DNA of 5,370 bases from Conexibacter sp. (GTDB lineage: Bacteria > Actinomycetota > Thermoleophilia > Solirubrobacterales > Solirubrobacteraceae): the NCBI GenBank assembly GCA_025964055.1, contig JAOPZP010000465.1, positions 1-5,370 of the forward strand, written 5' to 3'. Within the stretch, counting starts at the first letter, position 1. Every line of letters begins with the position of its first letter. This document shows, in pieces, positions 1 to 5,370 of this stretch. The notes beneath the pieces are model-generated. The model saw only the letters and a program-made list of their open reading frames with translations, had not been told where the DNA came from and searched no databases. Position numbers and translations under genes: made by a program.

Positions 1-1
1 C

Positions 2-220
2 GGCGGGCGCCCCGACGCCCGCGGCGCCGCGGCGCTGACCGCGCGCGAGCGCGAGATCGCCGCGCTGGTGGCCTCCGGGCAGACCAACCGCGACGTCGCC
101 GCGGCGCTGTTCCTCAGCGAGAAGACCGTCGAGTCGCACCTCGCCAACGCGTTCGTCAAGCTCGGCGTCAGCTCCCGGCGCTCGATCGCGGCGGCGCTGG
201 CCCAGGCGCCGCAGGCTTAG
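2..220 (+). CDS. LuxR-family transcriptional regulator, C-terminal HTH domain (partial)
   Basis: Only the last 72 codons are in the window; the reading frame is open from base 2 to the TAG at 218-220 and the gene continues upstream. The visible protein is a GerE/LuxR-type DNA-binding domain: 'LTARERE' opens helix 1, 'ASGQTNRDVAAALFLS' forms the scaffold and turn, 'EKTVESHLANAFVKLGV' is the recognition helix and its follow-on, and 'SSRRSIAAALAQ' closes the domain. All consensus positions of the family (LTxRE, G-x-x-N, S-x-x-TV-x-x-H, KLGVxSR) are present, so it should bind DNA as a dimer. The N-terminal sensory part is missing, so I cannot say whether it is a response regulator, a large LAL/AAA-type regulator or another LuxR class. 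Its stop codon overlaps that of the convergent tetR gene, leaving no room for a terminator between them. Confidence 0.93.
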   Translation, partial: GGRPDARGAAALTAREREIAALVASGQTNRDVAAALFLSEKTVESHLANAFVKLGVSSRRSIAAALAQAPQA

Positions 221-795
221 CGCCCGCTCTCCAGCGCCGCGAGCACCGGCTCCAGCAGGGCGAGCAGCTCGGGCAGCGGGACGTCGGCCAAGCGCTCCAG
301 CGTGCCGCACGCGCGCGTGAGCGAGATGCCGACCGCCAGGGCCATCAGGATCTCGGCCCGCAACGCCGCGTGGCCGGCGCCGCGGCGCGCCAGCTCGGCG
401 GCCAGCGGCTGCAGCACGCGGCTGTCGATCAGCTCGCGCAGCTGCTCGCGCATCGGGTCGGTGAGCGTGGGGCTGACCATCGCCAGCGCCACCGGGCCGT
501 TGCCCTGGGCGTCGGAGCGCCCCAACATGGTGGCGAACGCCTCGTGCGGGTCGGCCGGCAGCGGCGGCCGTCCCTCGTCGCGCAGCGTGGCGAGGTAGAG
601 GCCCTCCTTGCCGCCGAAGTAGCGGGCGATCAGCGCGCTGTCGACGTCGGCGCGGGCGCCGATCTCGCGGATCGTCGTCGCGTCGTAGCCGCGCTCGTCG
701 AACAGGGCGCTGGCCGCCTCCAGCAGCGCCCGGCGGCTGGCCTGGGCGTCGTGGCGACGGCGGACGGTGCTACCGTTGTCCACACGCGATGTCAT
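217..795 (-). CDS. TetR/AcrR-family repressor, divergent from the MFS transporter
   Basis: A 192-residue protein from ATG 795-793, or 193 residues from the GTG at 798-796; the usual length for TetR regulators. Residues about 18-65 (193-residue numbering) form the TetR DNA-binding domain: 'RRALLEAASALFDERGYDATT' is helix 1 to the turn, 'IREIGARADVDSALIARYFGGKEGLYLAT' is the HTH with the hallmark Y-F-x-x-K-E-x-L. Residues about 80-193 are the helical ligand-binding and dimer domain, rich in Ala/Leu and with no assignable ligand. Divergent position next to a DHA2-type transporter strongly suggests it represses that gene and itself and is released by a substrate. There is no Shine-Dalgarno sequence before 798 or 795; a -10-like TATTGT on the minus strand (810-805) lies 6 nt from the GTG, so a leaderless mRNA is possible. 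A GTG at 783-781 is a further alternative that would end the overlap with the transporter gene. The family call is firm; the exact start and the target are inferred. Confidence 0.92.
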   Translation of the reverse strand: MTSRVDNGSTVRRRHDAQASRRALLEAASALFDERGYDATTIREIGARADVDSALIARYFGGKEGLYLATLRDEGRPPLPADPHEAFATMLGRSDAQGNGPVALAMVSPTLTDPMREQLRELIDSRVLQPLAAELARRGAGHAALRAEILMALAVGISLTRACGTLERLADVPLPELLALLEPVLAALESGR

Positions 796-808
796 CACTT
801 GAAGACAA
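776..808. promoter_or_regulatory. Candidate TetR operator: 33-bp imperfect palindrome over both start codons
   Basis: Bases 776-808 form a dyad centred on base 792. Going outward, 12 of 16 base pairs match: the core GATG-T-CATC (788-796) is perfect, and the outer arms TTGTC (776-780) and GACAA (804-808) are perfect. The two ATG start codons (789-791 forward, 795-793 reverse) are mirror images inside the core. A spaced palindrome in the junction between a tetR gene and its divergent efflux gene is the expected place and form for the repressor's binding site. The minus-strand -10-like TATTGT (810-805) is partly inside the right arm, so binding could block transcription as well as ribosome access. 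The symmetry is seen directly; repressor binding is inferred. Confidence 0.55.
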
Positions 809-2237
809 TACCACCGACGACGCCGTCCACCGCCAGCACTACGGCCTGACCTTCGCCGTCCTCGCGCTCGCCGGCCTGACCTTCTCGCTGCTGCAGTCCA
901 TGGTCGCCCCGGCGCTGCCCGAGATCCAGCGCGATCTCCACACGACGGCCACCTCGGCGGCCTGGATCCTCACGGCGTACCTGCTGAGCGCGTCGATCCT
1001 GACGCCGATCGTCGGCCGGCTCGGCGACATGTTCGGCAAGGAGCGCACGCTCGTGCTCGCGCTGGGCGTCCTGGCGCTCGGCACGCTCGTCGCCGCGCTG
1101 GCGACCGACATCAAGGTCCTGATCACGGCGCGCGTGATCCAGGGCTGCGGCGGCGCGATCTTCCCGCTGGCCTTCGGCATCATCCGCGACGAGTTCCCCC
1201 GCGAGCGCGTCGCGGGCGGCATCGCGCTCATCTCGGCGATCCTCGGCATCGGCGGCGGCCTCGGCATCGTCCTCGCCGGGCCGATCGTCGACGCCTTCTC
1301 CTACCACTGGCTCTTCTGGTTCCCGCTCATGCTGGTCGTCGTCGCGACCGTGATGACGGTGCTCTTCGTCCCGGAGTCGCCGATCAAGGTGCCGGGGCGC
1401 ATCAACTGGGCCGGCGCGGCGCTGCTGTCGGCGTGGCTGGTCTGCCTGCTGGTGGGCATCAGCGAGGGCTCGGGCTGGGGCTGGCTGGATGCGCGCACGC
1501 TCGGCCTGCTGGCCGCCGCCGCCGTGCTGCTGGTCGCCTGGATCGCCAACGAGCAGCGTGCGGACGAGCCGCTGGTCGACATGGCGATGATGCGCATCCG
1601 CGGCGTCTGGACGGTCAACGCGGCCGCGTTCCTGGTCGGGGCGGGGATGTACAGCTCCTTCGTGCTGATCCCGCAGTTCGTCGAGGCGCCGGCCGACGCC
1701 GGCTACGGCTTCCACGCGACGGTGACCCAGGCCGGCCTGTTCCTGCTGCCCTCCACGATCGGGATGCTCGTGGTGAGCCCGCTCGCCGGCCGGCTCTCCA
1801 ATCGCGTCGGCTCGCGCGTCCCGCTGATCGCCGGCGCGGCGGCGACCTGCTTGGCGTTCGCCTTCCTGGCCGTCGCCCACAGCCAGAAGTGGGAGATCTA
1901 CGTCGGCTCCGCGATCCTCGGCATCGGCATCGGGCTGGCCTTCGCGTCGCTGGCCAACCTCATCGTCGAGGCCGTCCGGCCCGACCAGACCGGTGTGGCC
2001 ACCGGCATGAACACCGTCATGCGCAGCGTGGGCGGCTCGGTCGGCAGCCAGATCGGCGCCAGCGCCATCGCCGCCACCGTGGTCGGCAGCGCGCTGCCCA
2101 CGGAGCACGGCTTCACGGTCGCGTTCGTCATCGCCGCCGCGGCGTGCGGCCTGGCCGCGCTGGCGAGCCTGGCGGTTCCGCGGACCGGTCGGCCGGACCA
2201 TGCGCCATCCCGCTCCCTGGTGGCCGACGCGGCGTAG
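789..2237 (+). CDS. MFS efflux transporter, DHA2 (EmrB/QacA-like) type
   Basis: A 482-residue inner-membrane protein, the length expected for 14-TM drug:H+ antiporters. Likely membrane segments are at about 19-40, 54-76, 87-106, 109-131, 141-165, 171-194, 207-225, 238-255, 275-297, 311-333, 344-362, 370-393, 411-432 and 441-463. MFS motif A is clear after TM2 ('GRLGDMFGKER', 76-86), with a weaker copy after TM10 ('GRLSNRVGSR', 334-343). Motif B-like 'TARVIQGCGGAIFP' starts TM4, and TM5 has a motif C-like 'GIGGGLGIVLAGPIVD' (153-168) in which the usual closing GG is absent. TM1 reads 'LLQSMVAPALPEIQ': the acidic residue seen in QacA-type 'LDxTIVNxALP' is Gln here. It probably exports a hydrophobic or cationic compound using the proton gradient; the substrate cannot be read from sequence. 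ATG 789 is the only start that keeps TM1 whole; no Shine-Dalgarno is present. The gene is probably controlled by the divergent TetR. Confidence 0.93.
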   Translation: MSSLEDNTTDDAVHRQHYGLTFAVLALAGLTFSLLQSMVAPALPEIQRDLHTTATSAAWILTAYLLSASILTPIVGRLGDMFGKERTLVLALGVLALGTLVAALATDIKVLITARVIQGCGGAIFPLAFGIIRDEFPRERVAGGIALISAILGIGGGLGIVLAGPIVDAFSYHWLFWFPLMLVVVATVMTVLFVPESPIKVPGRINWAGAALLSAWLVCLLVGISEGSGWGWLDARTLGLLAAAAVLLVAWIANEQRADEPLVDMAMMRIRGVWTVNAAAFLVGAGMYSSFVLIPQFVEAPADAGYGFHATVTQAGLFLLPSTIGMLVVSPLAGRLSNRVGSRVPLIAGAAATCLAFAFLAVAHSQKWEIYVGSAILGIGIGLAFASLANLIVEAVRPDQTGVATGMNTVMRSVGGSVGSQIGASAIAATVVGSALPTEHGFTVAFVIAAAACGLAALASLAVPRTGRPDHAPSRSLVADAA

Positions 2238-2249
2238 GCTGGCGGCGAC

Positions 2250-2741
2250 ATGGGCTGCTACCGGACGATCCTCGTGGCGCTCGACGGGTCCCGCGACGCG
2301 GACGCGGCGCTGCGCCATGCGGTGACGCTGGCCCGTGACCAGCACGCCCGGCTGATCCTCCTGGCGGTCGTCCCGCCGCCGCCTCCGCACCTGGTCACGG
2401 TCGGCGGCGCGGTCGTGCCCGCCGAGCTGCAGACCTACTTCGCGCGGCTCCTGCGCGAGACGGCCGCGGCGCTGCCCGACGACGTCGGCGTCGAGACGCG
2501 CCTCGTGCACGGGGCGCCCGCGCGGCACATCCTCCAGGTCGCGCGCGAGTGCCGCTGCGACCTCATCGTCATGGGGTTCCACGGCCACGGCCGGCTGCAC
2601 AGCGCGCTGCTGGGCTCGGTCTCGCGCACCGTCCTGGCCGACGGCCGCCTGCCCGTGCTGCTCATGCGCGCCGCCGAGCCCGAGGCCGATCCGGAGCCCA
2701 AGCCGGCCGGCGAGCCCGACGTCACGGCCGGCGTCACCTAG
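2250..2741 (+). CDS. Universal stress protein (UspA family, ATP-binding type)
   Basis: A 163-residue cytoplasmic protein with a single Usp domain covering about residues 3-140. The first strand ends in 'ILVALDGS' with the nucleotide-contacting Asp at 12. Near the C-terminus the ATP-binding signature G-x2-G-x9-G-S is exact: G109, G112, G122, S123 ('GFHGHGRLHSALLGS'), followed by the 'LPVLLMR' strand. It therefore belongs to the nucleotide-binding (MJ0577/Rv2623-like) branch rather than the non-ATP-binding UspA branch. A proline run ('VVPPPPPH', 40-47) falls in the usual variable loop, and the last 20 or so residues form an acidic, proline-rich tail ('AEPEADPEPKPAGEP') outside the domain, probably disordered. 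It begins 12 nt after the transporter stop with only a weak GGCGGCG before the ATG, suggesting co-transcription and perhaps translational coupling. Its exact role is unknown; the family usually acts as a dimeric stress sensor or regulator. Confidence 0.93.
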   Translation: MGCYRTILVALDGSRDADAALRHAVTLARDQHARLILLAVVPPPPPHLVTVGGAVVPAELQTYFARLLRETAAALPDDVGVETRLVHGAPARHILQVARECRCDLIVMGFHGHGRLHSALLGSVSRTVLADGRLPVLLMRAAEPEADPEPKPAGEPDVTAGVT

Positions 2742-2782
2742 CGAGACACCCTCCCGCCGCCGCGTCCGTCAGCATCGAGGGC

Positions 2783-4807
2783 GTGCCGAAGGACAAGACG
2801 CAGCCTCCCGCCAGCGCGCGCGAGCGCATCGCCGAGCTGACCGCCGAGATCCGGCGCCTCAACGACCTGTACTACGGGACCGGCGACACGCCGATGCCCG
2901 ACGCGGACTTCGACGCGCTCAAGGACGAGCTGGCCGCGCTGGTCGCCGAGCACCCCGAGCTCGAGCCCGCCGACAGCCCGCTGGCCAAGGTCAACGCGCC
3001 CGCCCAGCTGACCGGGCCGACCGTCCGCCACGCGCGGCCGATGCTGTCGCTGGCCAAGGCGAGCACCAAGGAGGCGATCGTCACCTTCTGCGCCCGCTTC
3101 CCGGGCCAGGTCTTCCGCGTGTCGGAGAAGCTCGACGGCCTCTCGCTGAGCATCGTCTACCAGGACGGCGAGCTCGACTACGTCGCCACGCGCGGCACCG
3201 GCGACGTCGGCGAGCTGGTGACCGAGAAGGCGCGCTGGGTGCTGCCCGACCTGCCGGCGACGATCGACGAGCCCGGGCGCGTCGAGGTCCGCGGCGAGGC
3301 GCTGATGCGCCGCTCGGTCTGGCAGGCCTACAACGAGGCCCACCCCGACAAGCCGCTCACCAACCCGCGCAACGGGGCCGCCGGGACGCTGATGCAGAAG
3401 GACCCGCAGGCCGCGGCCGAGTCCGGGCGGCTGCTGTGGTTCGACGCCTTCGGCGCCGAGCGCGCCGGCGGCGAGCCGATCGATCCCGCGGCGCTGGGCA
3501 TCCCGCTCGCGGGCCAGGTGCTCTGCGAGGACGCCGACGCCGTGCTCGCGGCGATCGACGCGATCGGGGAGCGCCGCAACGGCCTGGACTACGACATCGA
3601 CGGCGCGGTCGTCCGCCTGCATGAGCCGGCCGCCTTCGACGCGGCGGGCTACAACAGCGCCGAGCCGCGCGGCGCGATCGCCTTCAAGTACCCGCCCGAG
3701 GAGAAGCTGACCAAGCTCCTGGGGGTCGAGTGGCAGGTCGGCAAGATCGGGCGGATCGCGCCGCGGGCCCGCGTCGCCCCGGTGTTCGTCGGCGGCGTGA
3801 CCGTCGAGAACATCACCTTGCACAACCCGCGCCTGATCCGCGAGCGCGACCTCCGGATCGGCGACACGGTCGCGGTCGTGCGGCGCGGCGACGTCATCCC
3901 GTTCGCGGGCCGCTCGATCCCCGAGGACCGCGTCGGGACCGAGGAGCCGATCGAGCCGCCGACGCACTGCCCGTCGTGTGGCACCGAGCTCGACGTGCGC
4001 GGCACGGGGGAGGAGCGCTGGTGCCCGAACCTCCAGTGCCCGGCGCAGATCACGCGGCGGCTGATGCACTGGGCCTCGCGCTCGGCCGCCGACATGGAGG
4101 GCGTCGGCGACATCTGGATCGAGAAGCTCGCCGACGACGGCGTCCTGAAGCGGCGCAGCGACTTCTACACCGTGACGGTCGACCAGCTGCTGACCTACGA
4201 GCGTATGGGCGAGGTCAGCGCGGCCAAGATGGTGGAGTCGATCGCCGGGTCCAAGGGGTTGGGCCTGCGGCGCGCGCTCTTCGGCCTGGCGATCCCGATG
4301 GCGTCCGAAGGCGTCGCCAAGCGGCTGTGCCTGGCGGGCTTCACGACGATCGAGGAGGTCATGGCCGCGACCGCCGAGGAGCTCGAGGCGATCCGCGACA
4401 TCGGCCCGAAGGTCGCCGAGTCGGTCGCCGCGTTCTTCGCTCGCCCCGAGGTCGCCGAGGAGATCGCCGAGCTGCGCCGCCACGGCGTCGACCTCGACGT
4501 CCTCGACGAGGACCGCCCGGTCGACGTGGCCGCCGCGGCCGACTCGCCGCTGAAGGGCGCCACGGTGGTCATCACCGGCGCGTTCACCGATCCGCGCTCG
4601 GGCTCGAAGATCAGCCGCCCCGACGTCACGCGCCTGGTCGAGCAGGCCGCCGCGACGACCGCCTCGTCGGTCTCGTCGAGCACCGACTACCTGCTGGCCG
4701 GTGCCGACGTCGGTGCCGCCAAGACGACCAAGGCGGAGAAGCTCGGCGTCACGGTCGTCGACCAGGACCAGCTGTGGCGCTGGCTGGCGCAGGCCGGCGT
4801 GGCCTGA
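2783..4807 (+). CDS. ligA: NAD+-dependent DNA ligase, LigA type, divergent active site
   Basis: A 674-residue protein (E. coli LigA has 671) that would seal DNA nicks using NAD+. Domains in order: Ia NMN-binding (about 12-75, 'LNDLYYGTGDTPMPDADFD'); nucleotidyltransferase (about 80-315) with adenylated lysine K116 in 'EKLDG', 'VEVRGE' (E172), 'NPRNGAAG' (194-201), 'YDIDG' (270-274) and K302 in 'AFKYP'; OB fold (about 316-390); zinc finger C396-x2-C399-x14-C414-x4-C419; helix-hairpin-helix repeats (about 430-555, e.g. 'MEGVGD', 'IRDIGPKVAES'); BRCT (about 588-672). Several normally invariant residues differ: TRGDG is TRGTG (T139), SLRQLD is TLMQKD (M204), motif IV VVIKV is VVRL (R278), VGRTG is VGKIG (319-323), the Glu two before the lysine is Ser114, and the BRCT Gly-Gly is missing ('EQAAATTASS'). 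The GTG at 2783 is chosen because the frame has no other start between the usp stop and domain Ia; GAGGG lies just upstream, though unusually close. The family is certain; normal catalytic activity is not. Confidence 0.93.
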   Translation: MPKDKTQPPASARERIAELTAEIRRLNDLYYGTGDTPMPDADFDALKDELAALVAEHPELEPADSPLAKVNAPAQLTGPTVRHARPMLSLAKASTKEAIVTFCARFPGQVFRVSEKLDGLSLSIVYQDGELDYVATRGTGDVGELVTEKARWVLPDLPATIDEPGRVEVRGEALMRRSVWQAYNEAHPDKPLTNPRNGAAGTLMQKDPQAAAESGRLLWFDAFGAERAGGEPIDPAALGIPLAGQVLCEDADAVLAAIDAIGERRNGLDYDIDGAVVRLHEPAAFDAAGYNSAEPRGAIAFKYPPEEKLTKLLGVEWQVGKIGRIAPRARVAPVFVGGVTVENITLHNPRLIRERDLRIGDTVAVVRRGDVIPFAGRSIPEDRVGTEEPIEPPTHCPSCGTELDVRGTGEERWCPNLQCPAQITRRLMHWASRSAADMEGVGDIWIEKLADDGVLKRRSDFYTVTVDQLLTYERMGEVSAAKMVESIAGSKGLGLRRALFGLAIPMASEGVAKRLCLAGFTTIEEVMAATAEELEAIRDIGPKVAESVAAFFARPEVAEEIAELRRHGVDLDVLDEDRPVDVAAAADSPLKGATVVITGAFTDPRSGSKISRPDVTRLVEQAAATTASSVSSSTDYLLAGADVGAAKTTKAEKLGVTVVDQDQLWRWLAQAGVA

Positions 4808-4821
4808 GCGCAGACGCCCGA

Positions 4822-4845
4822 CGGCGGTGTGCTGACACACCCCCG
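4822..4845. promoter_or_regulatory. GC-rich hairpin / palindrome between ligA and the Crp-like gene
   Basis: GGTGTG (4826-4831), a CTGA loop and CACACC (4836-4841) form a perfect 6-bp stem, extended after one C-C mismatch by CGG (4822-4824) with CCG (4843-4845), so 9 of 10 pairs match. It starts 15 nt after the ligA stop and ends 35 nt before the next ATG. No T tract follows, so if it is a terminator it is of the tractless type. Alternatively, the GTGTG-N4-CACAC dyad could be an operator for the adjacent Crp/Fnr-like regulator; the 4-nt spacing is like FNR sites and shorter than the classical CRP site. I cannot decide between these from sequence. The rest of 4808-4880 shows no clear promoter. 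Confidence 0.4.
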
Positions 4846-4880
4846 CGGATGGGCCGGCGGGTCCGCTTCACTGGGACGCC

Positions 4881-5370
4881 ATGTCCGAGATGGTGCGCCT
4901 GCTGGAGGTCGACCCCGAGCTCGGGCGCGATCTGGCGCCCGACGCGTTCGAGGCCGCCGCATCGGGGCTGGTCGCCCGGACGTTGGAGATCCCGCGCGGA
5001 CGCTGGGACGTCGAGGCGGCCTGGACCGAGACCAAGGCCGAGCTGGGGCTGCTGATCGTCGAGGGCGTGCTGCTCAGCGAGGTGTCGGTCGACCCCCGCA
5101 CGAGCCTCGAGCTGCTGGGTCCGGGCGACCTCGTCCGGCCGTGGCCGGAGCGTCGCTTCCCTCCGCAGATCGACATCCGGCTGCGCGTCACCGCGCCGGA
5201 GCCGGCACGGGTCGCGGTGCTCGACACGCTCGTCATCACGCAGGCGATGCGGTGGCCGGCGGTCCTCGGCCAGGTCGTCGACCGGGCGATGGGGCGGACC
5301 TCCAGCGCGACGCTGCGCCTGCTGATCCAGCAGGTGGTGCGCATCGACGAGCGGCTGCTGCTCGCCCTCT
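4881..5370 (+). CDS. Crp/Fnr-like transcriptional regulator, N-terminal part (partial)
   Basis: The frame is open from ATG 4881 to the window end with no stop; 163 residues are visible. The start 'MSEMVRLLEVDPELGRDL' leads into a small beta-rich domain: 'EIPRGRWDVE' (36-45), 'LGLLIVEGVLLSEVSV' (55-70), 'ELLGPGDLVRPW' (77-88). This follows the cyclic-nucleotide-binding-like (jelly-roll) fold of Crp/Fnr regulators, where a G-x-W/G loop, a 'G-L-L-V-x-G' strand and an 'ELLGPGDL' turn recur. The stretch 'TLRLLIQQVVRIDERLLLAL' (144-163) matches the dimerisation helix that precedes the winged-helix DNA-binding domain, which would lie beyond the window. The phosphate-binding cassette of cAMP-binding members (G-E-x-A/G ... 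R-S/T-A) is not visible, so cAMP binding is unlikely; no cysteines for an FeS cluster are visible either. The ATG has only a weak GGGAC before it. The family call rests on remembered motif patterns, so is moderately firm. Confidence 0.75.
   Translation, partial: MSEMVRLLEVDPELGRDLAPDAFEAAASGLVARTLEIPRGRWDVEAAWTETKAELGLLIVEGVLLSEVSVDPRTSLELLGPGDLVRPWPERRFPPQIDIRLRVTAPEPARVAVLDTLVITQAMRWPAVLGQVVDRAMGRTSSATLRLLIQQVVRIDERLLLAL

Noticed and set aside
2172..2205. GC-rich inverted-repeat-like bases near the transporter's 3' end.
   Set aside because: Short, imperfect (GGTCGGCCGGACC has mismatches) and inside coding sequence; expected by chance at this GC content.
795..2600. Long open frame on the minus strand opposite the transporter and usp genes (601 codons).
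   Set aside because: Translation is Arg/Gly/Asp/Ala-rich low-complexity sequence with no domain; it is the expected antisense shadow of very GC-rich coding DNA.
2549..2782. Upstream extension of the ligase frame to an ATG at 2549, giving a 752-residue protein.
   Set aside because: The extra residues are Arg/Ala/Pro-rich, lie wholly over the usp gene's end in another frame and have no counterpart in LigA; GTG 2783 gives the family's normal length.
2742..2782. The 41-nt gap between usp and ligA, examined for a promoter or terminator.
   Set aside because: No hairpin with a T tract and no -35/-10 pair could be seen; only the GAGGG close to the GTG stands out.
2738..4840. Long open frame on the minus strand opposite ligA (700 codons).
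   Set aside because: Composition is again Arg/Gly/Leu/Asp-biased with no motif, and the plus strand holds an unmistakable LigA.
3730..5055. Open frame of 441 codons on the plus strand crossing the end of ligA into the next gene.
   Set aside because: Arg-rich out-of-frame translation; includes an ATG at 4849 that gives no recognisable protein.

Overview
The window is very GC-rich (well above 70 % by eye), with codon third positions almost always G or C. Its gene content is a LuxR C-terminal HTH, a TetR/DHA2-MFS pair, a universal stress protein, an NAD+-dependent DNA ligase and a Crp/Fnr-like regulator with an 'ELLGPGDLxRPW' signature. This points to a high-GC actinomycete, perhaps Solirubrobacterales/Thermoleophilia. 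The phylum is fairly safe; the order is an inference from the style of the last gene. The layout is dense, and no RNA gene, insertion sequence, CRISPR array or long repeat was seen.

Layout. (1) 2-220, + strand: the 3' end of a LuxR-family regulator, running in from outside the window. (2) 217-795, - strand: a TetR repressor whose stop codon overlaps the LuxR stop tail to tail. (3) 789-2237, + strand: a 482-residue, multi-TM MFS drug-efflux-type transporter diverging from the tetR gene; the two start codons lie within the same 7 bases. (4) 2250-2741, + strand: an ATP-binding-type universal stress protein, 12 nt behind the transporter. (5) 2783-4807, + strand: a full-length LigA-type DNA ligase with a GTG start, 41 nt further on. 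(6) 4881-5370, + strand: a Crp/Fnr-like regulator, cut by the window end before its DNA-binding domain. The only intergenic stretch with visible structure is 4808-4880, which holds a GC-rich hairpin/palindrome.

How it works together. The TetR/MFS pair has the classic form of a locally repressed efflux module: the repressor probably shuts off both genes from one operator and is released by a transported compound. A 33-bp imperfect palindrome (776-808, 12 of 16 base pairs matched around base 792) covers both start codons and is the obvious operator candidate. There is essentially no intergenic space, so promoters must lie inside the opposing coding sequences, and neither start has a Shine-Dalgarno sequence; both mRNAs may be leaderless. 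The transporter, usp and ligA may be co-transcribed.

The most unusual gene is the ligase. Its domain architecture is complete, but several residues that are nearly invariant in housekeeping LigA are replaced (RGDG to RGTG; SLRQLD to TLMQKD; motif IV lysine to arginine; VGRTG to VGKIG; the BRCT Gly-Gly is lost). It may be a divergent lineage version or a second, specialised LigA paralogue. No clearly new multi-gene system is evident.
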